In this document: positions 35,371 through 43,749 of the stretch, one piece after another
Layout: every line of letters begins with the position of its first letter
Position numbering within the stretch: position 1 is the first letter of the stretch
Source: Kocuria subflava
Lineage (GTDB): Bacteria > Actinomycetota > Actinomycetes > Actinomycetales > Micrococcaceae
Assembly (NCBI RefSeq): GCF_012163155.1
Contig: NZ_JAAVUN010000013.1
Location: forward strand, 21,885 to 85,884
DNA: 64,000 nt
Reading direction: 5' to 3'
Translations under genes and position numbers: made by a program
The notes under the pieces: model-generated
The model's input: the letters and a program-made list of their open reading frames with translations, nothing else
What the model was told of the DNA's origin: nothing
Databases searched by the model: none

Positions 35371-37791
35371 TCAGGAAATGCCAAAGAATCGGCGCAGCTT
35401 GCGCTTGATGAAACCGAAGAACGAATTGTCCGCCAGCACGTTGGCCACGTTGTGCATCTCCCGCTGCTGTTCCCTCAACAAGACTGCCAGTTCCGCGTTC
35501 TGCCGCTCCAGGTGCTCAATGCGTTGCCGAACGCTGCTGAACTCCCGCGCCATGAACAGCGGCAGCCCGATCCCGTTCTCCCGGGTCCACTCCTGGAAGT
35601 GGCGCTCCCGCACAGCAAGGTCGTACTGCCGGTGGTGCTGAGCTCCGGCGATCATGGAGTTGCCCAACTCGCCGGCCTGCTCCGGGCGCTGCTGCCAGAA
35701 GGCCAAGGGCAAGCCGTCAATGAATCCGATGGTGGCGGCCTGAGCGAATCGTAGGTGGAACTCCCAGTCACCGACTGCCGGCAAGGTTTCGTCGTAGTCG
35801 CCGATCACCCCGTGCATGGATCGGCGGTACAGGAAGGAAATGGGCAGGGCCCGGTTGATCTCCATCAGGTCCGTCAAGGTGATGGAGTGCAACTGCGCCC
35901 AGAAAATCTCCCGTCCCGTTTCATGGATCACGGGCGGTTCGGCCTTCAGGTCAACCGATTCGTACACGATCTCCGTACGCACCATCACGCCACCATCCGT
36001 GCAGGACGGACGCTCCAAGTACGCCACGGTGCGCTGCAGGAACAGGGGGTGCCAGCGGTCGTCGTCGTCGTGAATGCACAGGAATTCGCTGTCCGTGGCC
36101 CGCACGCCGATGTTGGAGGCGGCCTCCATGCCGTAGGACCTCCGGTTGTGGATCACGGAGACCCGGCCCGCGAATTCCCGTTCGCGTGCTGCCACCAGGG
36201 CGTCAACGGGTTGGGGATCGCCGCCGTCGTTGACGATCACCAGGCGCCAGTCCGCAAAACTCTGCGCCAGGACGTCATCCAGGGCCCGCTCCAGCAAGAT
36301 GGCACGGTCCTTGGTGCGCATCACAATCGCCACTGTGGCCCGGTGTGATTCCAGCACCGGTGCCTGGGGCCGTGTCCAGTCCCGGCGCAGGGCTCGCGCA
36401 ATCTCCGAACCCGCTCCGGCAGGTGGCACTTCCGCCAGTTCCGACGGTACAGGTGCTGATCCTGTCAGGCCTACAGCCACGGTGTCCCACCACGCAGCGG
36501 CGTTGGCGCGGACGGCGGCTCGCCTGGCCAGGAGGTCATCGGAGAACTGCTCCCGGCCCTCCACCATGTCCTGGGTCCACTTCTGAGCGGCTTCACGTAG
36601 ATCCCACGCCACGGAACGCGGGGTCAACAACGCACCCAATGGCATGACCTGACCGCTGATCCCCCAGGTGGCGCACGCCCCGTCCATGCGCACTTCCGCA
36701 AAGTTGTCCACCGCCACCGGCAGCACCGTGGCACCACCGGCCAACCCGAAAACCACCGGGTGGTAGCGGGAGGTCACCACGTAATCTGCGGTCAGGGTTC
36801 GCCGCACACTTGCAGCGGCGGATTCGATCTCACGGTGTACGGACTCGCTGTGCATTCGCACGGCCACTTTGCGGTGAAACGCCGGGTCATGGTCGTTTTC
36901 GCCCGGTTGCGCCATGTGCGGAACGAACTCCACACAACCGCCCGTGCGATGCACCAGGGAATCCAGTACGACGGCGTAGGCCTCCGCCGCCTCTTCCGTT
37001 CCGTATGCTCCGGTGCGGTTGGCGAACGTTGCCACAATGCGCGGACGGGTGGGATCCCCGGATTCGCGCACCTCAACAGGGGTGGTGTCCACATGGCCAT
37101 CCACGGCCTGGTCGATGGTGGGCACCGCAGTGGTGGTACCGGCCTGGTTCTCTGAACCGTGTTGTGACCAGCGTGAACTCAGGGCGTCCAGGGCCCAGCC
37201 GGTGGCATCATCCGCACAGGCGCGCACACCACGGTGGTTGGGGCACAAAATGTTGGCCAGGCGGTGGGACTCAGGGTCCCGTAAGCCCACCAACGTTGCC
37301 TTCTCCAAGGTCTCACGCAGCACCTCACGGTCCACCGGGGACAGATTGGGCCCCAGCGTCTGGCCGCTGAACACCACGGGCTTGTTCAGGCGCTCGGCCA
37401 CCCGCACGACGGCGGCGCGTTCGTAAAGCAGCCACCCGAACTCCGAGTTCATGTTGCCGCCACCGGCCACCAGAACCGCATCCACCCCGCGCAGCACCTC
37501 GATCAGCGCAAACACCGGGTCCGATTCGGGTATCGCCTCTGTTTGCCCGGCCAACAGCTGGTCGATTTCTTCCAGGCGCTGTTGGCGCTGGGCCGGCGGC
37601 CACGGGAAAGTCAGCGTGGGGACCGCCTGGACGGAGTCGTACTGGCTCAAGGTCTCCTGGACATTTCGCGTGAGCAGCACCAGATCAGTGATGCCCCGGG
37701 CCTTCAGTGCAGCCACCGCGGCATGGCACATGGCCTCGTCACCCACGTGGTAAGTGGGTTGACCGATGTCGCTGAGGATGGCTACACGCAT
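35371..37791 (-). CDS. Polysaccharide pyruvyltransferase fused to family 2 glycosyltransferase
   Basis: An 806-residue fusion. The first ~410 residues match polysaccharide pyruvyltransferases (MRVAILSDIG, YHVGDEAM, LVAGGGNMNSE, VTSRYHPVVFGLAGG), which add ketal-linked pyruvate to sugars. Residues ~475-720 form a GT-A domain (VAIVMRTKDRAILLERALDDV, FLCIHDDDDRWHP with the metal aspartates). A coiled-coil and a basic, hydrophobic tail (FFGFIKRKLRRFFGIS) end the protein and may touch the membrane. The ATG at 37791 has GGAGG eight bases upstream. Confidence 0.85.
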   Translation of the reverse strand: MRVAILSDIGQPTYHVGDEAMCHAAVAALKARGITDLVLLTRNVQETLSQYDSVQAVPTLTFPWPPAQRQQRLEEIDQLLAGQTEAIPESDPVFALIEVLRGVDAVLVAGGGNMNSEFGWLLYERAAVVRVAERLNKPVVFSGQTLGPNLSPVDREVLRETLEKATLVGLRDPESHRLANILCPNHRGVRACADDATGWALDALSSRWSQHGSENQAGTTTAVPTIDQAVDGHVDTTPVEVRESGDPTRPRIVATFANRTGAYGTEEAAEAYAVVLDSLVHRTGGCVEFVPHMAQPGENDHDPAFHRKVAVRMHSESVHREIESAAASVRRTLTADYVVTSRYHPVVFGLAGGATVLPVAVDNFAEVRMDGACATWGISGQVMPLGALLTPRSVAWDLREAAQKWTQDMVEGREQFSDDLLARRAAVRANAAAWWDTVAVGLTGSAPVPSELAEVPPAGAGSEIARALRRDWTRPQAPVLESHRATVAIVMRTKDRAILLERALDDVLAQSFADWRLVIVNDGGDPQPVDALVAAREREFAGRVSVIHNRRSYGMEAASNIGVRATDSEFLCIHDDDDRWHPLFLQRTVAYLERPSCTDGGVMVRTEIVYESVDLKAEPPVIHETGREIFWAQLHSITLTDLMEINRALPISFLYRRSMHGVIGDYDETLPAVGDWEFHLRFAQAATIGFIDGLPLAFWQQRPEQAGELGNSMIAGAQHHRQYDLAVRERHFQEWTRENGIGLPLFMAREFSSVRQRIEHLERQNAELAVLLREQQREMHNVANVLADNSFFGFIKRKLRRFFGIS

Positions 37792-37868
37792 GACCGAAAT
37801 CCTCCCACAACCCGGGTTGCCGTCAGAGGCGGGCACCCGGCTGGTGTCCATCCTCACTCACGGGTCTC

Positions 37869-40004
37869 TCACCTGCCGTAGGCAGTGTCACCTTCGGACT
37901 CGCGCAGAGCAGCCCCGTCGGACTCACGCAGAGCAACCCCGTCGGACTCACGCAGAGCAGCATTGCCCGCCTGCCGCAGCGCCTCCTGCATGGCCGGCAG
38001 CGCCACGGCACCGGACTCATGTGTCTGGTCGGGTTGATCCGGTCGGGGGTCGTTGTCCGGGTCATCCAACAGCCCCGTGTGCGCCGAACCTGCCGTCACG
38101 TGATGGATGGCGTCGATGGCCTGGATCAGACTGAGGTGCGGCAACACCTGCGGCAGATTGCCCAGCATCCGCCCACCGGAATCAGGGTCCCCGTCGTAGG
38201 CAGCAGCCAACAGGCCAAGGTCGTTGCCGCGTTTCAACACAGCCTCCAACACCTCCCGGGCCCGCTCCACCTCACCACTGTGGGCCAGATTCACCACCAG
38301 CCACAGGGTCACACTCAGGTGTCCGGCATCCTCCCCGGCAAAACCGTCCTGACCCACCTGGGACTCAAAATCCTCGGGCGGCGAGTCCGGTGGCAGGTGA
38401 ACGTTGCGGTACCGGCGCAACAGGCCGTCGTCGTCGCTGAGTTCCTGGGCAATGCGGGCAGCGGTACGAACCATGCGGGGATCATCCCAAGCCACAAAGC
38501 CCACCGTGGGCAACAACAGCAAGGAGGCATCAACGTGAGTTGACCCGTAGTGCTGCACAAAGCTGCCCTGGGCGGGGTCATAACCAGAGGTCCAGATCTC
38601 CAGCGCCAGTTGGTCCCTGTGGGTCTCCCAGAGTTGGAGGTCACCGTCCAGACCGTGAATCTTGACTGCGTCCACACCGGATTGCAGTGCGGCCCACATC
38701 ATCACCCGGGAATGTGTGTAGAACTGCGGGTCCCCGCGCATTTCCCACAGGCTCTGATCGGCGTCCTCGTAGTGCTTGAGCACATGACCCAGCAGCGCCT
38801 TCTGCAGCGGCCAGGACAACCGGTCCTCTTCCAAACCGCGACGTCGCAGCTTCTCAAAGGCCACCAACACGTGCCCCACCGTGTCCGACTGGTGTGCCCG
38901 GGACGCACCATTGCCCACGCGAACGGGCCGTGAGCGTTCATAGCCCGGCAGGTCCAGCGAATGCTCAGACGTGGCCCGCTCCCCCGCCAGTCCGTACACG
39001 CTCTGCAACGCCTCCGGATCCCCCGCCAGGCACCGCAGCAACCAGTTGCGCAGCTGCAGAGCTTCACGGTCATGGCCGTGGTTGAGCATCACCTCCAGGG
39101 CAAAGGTGGCATCACGCACCCAGGTGAATCGGGCATCCCAGTTCCGGTCTCCGCCGATCTTCTCCGGCAGCGCTGCGCTGGCTGACCCGGCCAGGCCACC
39201 GGTTTGTTGGTGCATGAGGGAACGGATCACCAACAGCGAGCGCCGCACGTGGTGGTCGAGTTCGCGTGGATTCTCCACACTCCACTGCTGGTCCCAGTCC
39301 CGCCACAGCTGCTTGGTTTCCCGCAGCTGTTCCCCCACGTCCATGGGTGCCGGCGGGGTGCGATGCGACGGGAAGTACGTCAACACGAAGTCGCGGGTCT
39401 GCCCGGCCGCCACCGTGAACCGGCCGGCGTGTCTGGGGCCTTCCTGGTCACGGATGAATGCGGGGATGGGTTCCCCGCGCAGCACCATGGCATCTGGTCC
39501 GGCCAGCGCAATGACTTCCGTGGCCCCTGGGTTCTCCGTGACCGGGTCCTCCGCTGATTCGAACTGGGAGACCCACGGCATCAGCTGACCGTAGTCAAAG
39601 CGCATCCGCACTTCCTGGAACATCTCCACTTCACCGGTGAGCCCCTCCACGCGGCGCACCAGGCTGAGGTCCTCCGTGAGCGGCATGAAGTCCGTGACGC
39701 GTACGGATCCTGCATCCGTGATCCACACGGTCTGCAGCACAAAGGTGTTCTCCGCGTAGAACCGCTCCCCCACCCGGCAGTTCTCCTGCCAGGACTGCTC
39801 GGGCAACTCGGTGCCGTCGTGCTCCACGGTGGCGGCCGGGGCCAACAGCCAGCGGCCGTCCTTGGCGGTGCCCAGCAGTGCACCGAACACTGCCGGGGAG
39901 TCAAAGCGCGGAACGCACAGCCAGTCCACGGACCCGCGCCTGGACACCAAGGGGCCCGTTTGCATGTCGGAGAGCAGCGCGTAGTCCTCGATCAGGGAAG
40001 CCAT
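37869..40004 (-). CDS. GH15 family glucoamylase/trehalase-like hydrolase
   Basis: A 711-residue protein with an N-terminal beta-sandwich (SLIEDYALLSDMQTGPLVSRRGSVDWLCVPRFDS) and an (alpha/alpha)6 catalytic barrel (DRNWDARFTWVRDATFALEVM), the order seen in bacterial GH15 enzymes, including actinobacterial trehalases. Cytosolic, with no signal peptide. Trehalose or an alpha-glucan oligomer is the likely substrate. The tail carries three near-identical 8-residue repeats encoded by the 24-base repeat at 37893-37964. Confidence 0.87.
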   Translation of the reverse strand: MASLIEDYALLSDMQTGPLVSRRGSVDWLCVPRFDSPAVFGALLGTAKDGRWLLAPAATVEHDGTELPEQSWQENCRVGERFYAENTFVLQTVWITDAGSVRVTDFMPLTEDLSLVRRVEGLTGEVEMFQEVRMRFDYGQLMPWVSQFESAEDPVTENPGATEVIALAGPDAMVLRGEPIPAFIRDQEGPRHAGRFTVAAGQTRDFVLTYFPSHRTPPAPMDVGEQLRETKQLWRDWDQQWSVENPRELDHHVRRSLLVIRSLMHQQTGGLAGSASAALPEKIGGDRNWDARFTWVRDATFALEVMLNHGHDREALQLRNWLLRCLAGDPEALQSVYGLAGERATSEHSLDLPGYERSRPVRVGNGASRAHQSDTVGHVLVAFEKLRRRGLEEDRLSWPLQKALLGHVLKHYEDADQSLWEMRGDPQFYTHSRVMMWAALQSGVDAVKIHGLDGDLQLWETHRDQLALEIWTSGYDPAQGSFVQHYGSTHVDASLLLLPTVGFVAWDDPRMVRTAARIAQELSDDDGLLRRYRNVHLPPDSPPEDFESQVGQDGFAGEDAGHLSVTLWLVVNLAHSGEVERAREVLEAVLKRGNDLGLLAAAYDGDPDSGGRMLGNLPQVLPHLSLIQAIDAIHHVTAGSAHTGLLDDPDNDPRPDQPDQTHESGAVALPAMQEALRQAGNAALRESDGVALRESDGAALRESEGDTAYGR
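37893..37964. repeat. 24-base tandem repeat, three copies
   Basis: Units at 37893-37916, 37917-37940 and 37941-37964 differ at a few bases. They encode repeated Ala-Leu-Arg-Glu-Ser-Asp-Gly-type segments in the GH15 tail. Frame-neutral if copy number changes. Confidence 0.85.
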
Positions 40005-40012
40005 GCTCTACA

Positions 40013-40882
40013 TCATGAACGACGCCGGCGACCCGCCACCACCATGGCCGCGCCCAGGGTCACCACGGCAACCAGTCCAGAGCCAACAATGACGGCGGGG
40101 CCGGCACCTGCTCCCGTGAGCTGCAACCGGCTGCGGGCTTCGGCGCTGGGTTGGCGGGTCTGGGTTCCAGCGTTGAACTCGGCAGGCTGGGCCTCGGAGT
40201 TCTCCGCGGGGACGTGGGCGGTCTCCAGGACTGATGCCTCTGATCCCAGTACCACGCTGGCATCAGGCGTTCCTCCGGGGACCTGTGGTGTGTCCACCAT
40301 GACCAGCAAGGAGTCCTGGGTGGCCCGTTGCACCGTGATGGGGTCCTCACCAGCAGCCTCAACAGCGGATGCACTGACCTGGGTGCCACTGTGCGTGGTG
40401 CCGGAGACGGTCACTCCGATCGAATCAACATCTGCAACAGCGTCAGCCGGAAGGCTCACGCGGAAGTCACCTGCTGCGTTGGTGGAGGCAGAACCGAGCT
40501 CACGCCCGGTGGCCAGGTCAGTCAAGGTGACGGTGGGGTCCAGCACCACGCCCTGGTTCACCACCGTGCCCACCAACATGAGCTGGGCACCGCCTTTCTC
40601 ACCCGTCTCCGGAGAGACTGCAGTCCCAGGTTCAGCAGATGGCGACGGCGTGCCCGGCTCCACCTGGGTCGGACCCGGGGAGGCCATCGGTGGATCCATC
40701 TGGACCGGGGCCGCAGACGACGTGTCATCGGGGGCAGTGGGGGTTTGTGAAGCCGCGGGCGAGGGGAGGTCATCCACCGCCCAGGCCGTGGCACCCCCAG
40801 CAACGGGCATCCCGATCGCCAACGAGGCAGCGGCCAGCGCACAGGCTGGAATGCCACGGAGGGTGGACGGGCCGGAGATCAT
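40013..40882 (-). CDS. Secreted surface protein with LPXTG-like anchor
   Basis: A 289-residue protein with a signal peptide (about residues 1-34, ending AWA), a Pro/Ser/Thr-rich linker, a beta-rich middle domain resembling carboxypeptidase-regulatory or Ig-like folds (VVLDPTVTLTDLATGRELG), and a C-terminal LQLTG followed by a hydrophobic helix and RRRRS. That end is a sortase-type sorting signal with Gln in place of Pro. The start at 40882 is chosen because the longer frame would bury the signal peptide. No sortase lies in the window. Confidence 0.68.
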   Translation of the reverse strand: MISGPSTLRGIPACALAAASLAIGMPVAGGATAWAVDDLPSPAASQTPTAPDDTSSAAPVQMDPPMASPGPTQVEPGTPSPSAEPGTAVSPETGEKGGAQLMLVGTVVNQGVVLDPTVTLTDLATGRELGSASTNAAGDFRVSLPADAVADVDSIGVTVSGTTHSGTQVSASAVEAAGEDPITVQRATQDSLLVMVDTPQVPGGTPDASVVLGSEASVLETAHVPAENSEAQPAEFNAGTQTRQPSAEARSRLQLTGAGAGPAVIVGSGLVAVVTLGAAMVVAGRRRRS

Positions 40883-41364
40883 GCGCCTGATCTTTCTGGG
40901 GTGGCCGCAGCGCCGATGAGCACATGAGGGGTGAGGGAAGCTCAGCGGCGGGGTGGCTCTGGTGGTGGTCCTCACACTTTACTGCGTCCCCCCGGGGCGC
41001 GGCGTAGTTGATGTGCAAACGTTATCCATCGTGACGCCGCATGTCAGAACACCTATTGCCTGATATGCAGACGGAGACGCCCCGTGCTGCTGCTCTCCCA
41101 AACAGCGGCACGGGGCATCCCCCTTCCACCTGGCTGGTTCTCGACCAGGTCGGTGCTCCCACGGTGCGCGCCAGCAGCTGCTCACGCCGGAACCTCAGCA
41201 CCGTGTTCATGCACTGACAGCGTGAGGCACACCGCCAGGCATCTGCAGCGAATGACCACGGACGGATCCTCATTCGCTAATGCAATGTTTGCATACGCAC
41301 ACGGCTGGCGCAAGGGCATAGGGTGGATCTTGGCAACACATCTCACCTGAAGGAGCGATGCCGC
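40883..41364. other. Intergenic region before the metal-binding protein gene
   Basis: No gene is supported. It contains an imperfect hairpin (41079-41092 with 41103-41116) and two GTTTGCA-type sites (near 41010 and 41283) that may be regulatory. Confidence 0.4.
41079..41116. terminator. Candidate hairpin in intergenic region
   Basis: Arms 41079-41092 and 41103-41116 are 14 bases with one mismatch and a 10-base loop. No T run and no gene clearly ends here, so it could belong to an unseen short transcript. Confidence 0.35.
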
Positions 41365-41574
41365 GTGGAGATCACCATTGGCGTGACCGGAATGACCTGC
41401 GAACACTGCGTCAAGGCCGTCACGGAAGAACTGATGGGCATTGAGGACGTCCAGAACGTGGACGTGGAACTGCGCGAGGGACTGCCCTCCCCCGTGACCA
41501 TCACATCCACCCGCGAGTTGGCACCGCTGGAAATCGAATCCGCGGTGGACGAGGCCGGATACGTGGTGGTTTGA
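41365..41574 (+). CDS. Heavy-metal-associated (HMA) domain protein, CopZ-like
   Basis: A 69-residue ferredoxin-like metal chaperone with the metal-binding MTCEHC motif (near residue 10) and the family end EAGYVVV. It likely carries Cu(I) to an exporter, but no CopA or CsoR lies in the window. The GTG at 41365 is chosen because GAAGGAG lies nine bases upstream and gives the typical domain start; the ATG at 41358 is in another frame. Confidence 0.85.
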   Translation: MEITIGVTGMTCEHCVKAVTEELMGIEDVQNVDVELREGLPSPVTITSTRELAPLEIESAVDEAGYVVV

Positions 41575-41620
41575 GACATGAGATGAGCCCGCCCCCAACG
41601 GGACGGGCTCATCTCATGTC
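41575..41620. terminator. Hairpin after the HMA gene
   Basis: Arms 41575-41591 and 41604-41620 are 17 bases and perfectly complementary around a 12-base loop. Arm 1 begins directly after the TGA stop. It serves the convergent 2-TM protein gene as well. Confidence 0.78.
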
Positions 41621-41642
41621 CGAGCCTTGTCCGGCAAGAGTT

Positions 41643-42071
41643 CTACTGCTCCGGATGAACGCGCTTGCCGAACTCCGGGCCGCCGTCGTGATCCCTGGCC
41701 TCCGGTGAAGTGGTGTCCGCAGAAGCCGCCGAACCCGGCTGGCCGCTGGCGGGACCGGCCTGCGTGCTCCGACGCTGAGCACGCCGTTGCGCGTACAACT
41801 TGGCCGATGACCGGTTGACCCCGGAGCCCTCCCCCAAGCCCGGATCATTGGGCTTCTCCAACATCATGAGCGTGGCGCACACCACCACGGAGGCGATGAA
41901 CGCGATGCCGCCCACAATCAGGCCCAGGTCCACGCGCATGCCGTCCTGAGTGCCACCGGCTGCAACAAAACTGGTCACGCCACCGGCCACCAAACCCAGC
42001 ACTGCGGACACGGCCAGGGGCCCCTTGACGTCCGGCGCGCGCCGCTGGGACTTCCGGGACTGGCGTGACAC
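41643..42071 (-). CDS. Two-helix membrane protein, hypothetical
   Basis: A 142-residue protein with a basic N-terminus (SRQSRKSQRR), two hydrophobic segments (about 19-39 and 50-70) separated by a Gly-rich turn, and an acidic-basic tail. The GTG at 42071 is preferred for its AGGAGG site eight bases upstream; an ATG at 42161 has no comparable site. I do not recognise a family; similar two-helix proteins are widespread in actinobacteria. Confidence 0.62.
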   Translation of the reverse strand: MSRQSRKSQRRAPDVKGPLAVSAVLGLVAGGVTSFVAAGGTQDGMRVDLGLIVGGIAFIASVVVCATLMMLEKPNDPGLGEGSGVNRSSAKLYAQRRAQRRSTQAGPASGQPGSAASADTTSPEARDHDGGPEFGKRVHPEQ

Positions 42072-42227
42072 TGGGTGTTCCTCCTGTGGTGGCTGCGTGA
42101 CGGCTGGGCCTGACTGCCCAGGCGCAACGCGCTGTGTTGTGAAATCTTGGTCTGTGGTCATACCTACGGGACGCTCCAAGCGTCTCTGGCACACCGGCCC
42201 AGTCTACGCGGCCGGTGCAACCGTGGC

Positions 42228-42812
42228 TCACGGCTGCGCGGCCTCCCGGCGGGCGGCGTCGTGACGCAGGGACAAACCCGCCAGCAGCAGGAACACCCCG
42301 GAGACGATGGCAGCACCACCAGTCACGCCCAGCACCGCGTGCATGTCCAGGCCGGAAACCAGCAGCACACCAATGGCCGCACCCACAGCCAACAACCCCG
42401 TGAGAGTCCAGTCGCGCCCCAACGGATGAACCTTGCGCCGAGTGGAACCCACCCACAGTTCAGGCAGGCCCACCAGCACCAGACCCACGGAAACCACCAA
42501 CACCAGGGACATCAAGCTGCCGCCCAACACCACAACCGCCACCGCGGCCAACAGCGCCAGGAAACTTGCAGAACGCAGGGAGGCCTCCAGCCCGTCCAGC
42601 CCCAGGCTGGGGTGTTCAGCAGCACGCTGCTGCGCCCAGAGCATGCCGACCCCCGTCCCCGCGAACCACAGGGCCAGCAGCCACGTTCCCACCGCATGGG
42701 AAGGTGCGGTCACAAAAATGGTGGCTGCCGCGAAAGCCAGGGCCACACCGGCTCGGAACAAGGTGGGGGCGGCCAGTGCTCGGAGGGCGGCTGCGGAATG
42801 CTCCTGGGTCAC
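42228..42812 (-). CDS. HdeD/DUF308-like six-helix membrane protein
   Basis: A 194-residue protein with about six hydrophobic segments arranged as three helix pairs, the layout of HdeD-like proteins (DUF308). Such proteins are often linked to acid or envelope stress, but no function can be assigned here. GTG start with AAGGA upstream. It is followed, after 156 bases, by the two-helix protein gene. Confidence 0.65.
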   Translation of the reverse strand: MTQEHSAAALRALAAPTLFRAGVALAFAAATIFVTAPSHAVGTWLLALWFAGTGVGMLWAQQRAAEHPSLGLDGLEASLRSASFLALLAAVAVVVLGGSLMSLVLVVSVGLVLVGLPELWVGSTRRKVHPLGRDWTLTGLLAVGAAIGVLLVSGLDMHAVLGVTGGAAIVSGVFLLLAGLSLRHDAARREAAQP

Positions 42813-42887
42813 GGAGTCCTTCTTTTCAAGCTGAGTTCAACGGGTCCCAGCCACTGTAAACCCGCAATCCCCGTTACGCAGACGGCC

Positions 42888-42913
42888 GTGGCCGGGTCAC
42901 GTGACCCGGCCAC
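42888..42913. terminator. Perfect 26-base palindrome after the DUF805 gene
   Basis: Both 13-base arms meet with no loop at CACGTG (42888-42900 and 42901-42913). It lies 47 bases past the DUF805 stop and upstream of the DUF308-like gene. Either a terminator or an operator. Confidence 0.55.
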
Positions 42914-42959
42914 TGCCGTTGGTTGTGCACGACGACGGCGCGTTGGTCGCCCCTGACTC

Positions 42960-43523
42960 TCATGCGTCGTAAGCAGCACCTGCGGGGTCAGGCTCCCCGG
43001 CACACAGGACCAGCAGGATGATCCCACCCACCATCGGGACGAAGCTGATGAAGTAGAACCAGCCCGAACGGTTGGTGTCGTGCAAGCGCCGCACGGTGAC
43101 AGCAATGGTTGGAACCAACAGCGCCAAGCTGACCAGACCGATCAAGGCCAGCGTGAGCAGGTAGAAGGCCAGGGCCCCGCCGGAAGGCTCATTGGTGTAT
43201 GGGTCCGCGCTGGAGATCATGGTGACCAGTGCGATGATGAACAGGGCCAGCAATGCCAAAAAAATCAATGACTGGCCCAGATAAGCCCACCAGAACTCGG
43301 AGCGCGATGCACGACCACTGAACTGGGTGTACTTGCGGAAGAAATTCTTCATGGCGCCCATGAAATTGACCTGCTCACCGGGCTGGGATCCCACCGGGTA
43401 ACCCTGAGCGCCATGGCCGACCGCATTGTTGCCGGCGCTGGGCTGGCTGTAGGGGGACTGACCAGCAGGCTGCGGTGCGCCGTTCTGGGAGTCAGATTCC
43501 TGAGGGTTGATTCCGTAGCTCAT
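42960..43523 (-). CDS. DUF805 membrane protein
   Basis: A 187-residue protein: the N-terminal ~55 residues are Gln/Pro/Gly-rich and polar, followed by the DUF805 core with four hydrophobic segments, including FFRKYTQFSGRASRSEFWWAYL and VRRLHDTNRSGWFYFISFVPMVGG. The DUF805 family is membrane-embedded and uncharacterised. A weak AAGAAAG site precedes the ATG; a perfect CGTTTGCAAACG palindrome lies 34-45 bases upstream. Confidence 0.85.
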   Translation of the reverse strand: MSYGINPQESDSQNGAPQPAGQSPYSQPSAGNNAVGHGAQGYPVGSQPGEQVNFMGAMKNFFRKYTQFSGRASRSEFWWAYLGQSLIFLALLALFIIALVTMISSADPYTNEPSGGALAFYLLTLALIGLVSLALLVPTIAVTVRRLHDTNRSGWFYFISFVPMVGGIILLVLCAGEPDPAGAAYDA

Positions 43524-43556
43524 GACTGCTTTCTTGAGGAGGGGAACTCATATTGA

Positions 43557-43568
43557 CGTTTGCAAACG
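43557..43568. promoter_or_regulatory. Perfect 12-base palindrome upstream of DUF805
   Basis: CGTTTGCAAACG, close to the gene start. It is the best copy of a motif repeated in several other intergenic regions (see the finding on the GTTTGCA motif). Confidence 0.5.
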
Positions 43569-43636
43569 TATGCCTCCGCAAGCCCCAGATGCACTTTGAT
43601 GACAGATCATGACGGGCCCAGTCGAGTCAGAGCACG

Positions 43637-43680
43637 GCGCGGCGGCAGCAACGCCACTGAGGACGTTGCTGCCGCCGCGC
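43637..43680. terminator. Hairpin after the double-USP gene
   Basis: Arms 43637-43653 and 43664-43680 are 17 bases and perfectly complementary around a 10-base loop, 70 bases beyond the USP stop. Serves the leftward USP transcript. Confidence 0.72.
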
Positions 43681-43749
43681 TGCGACTCAGACTTCAGTCA
43701 ACCGGTACGGGCGCCTGCCCCGGGTGGGTAGGTTCCCCCACTGGGGGAA

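Noticed and set aside
32175..35408. Very long open frame on the strand opposite putA
   Set aside because: It mirrors the codon pattern of putA and is rich in His/Gln/Gly without any domain; putA has strong motifs throughout.
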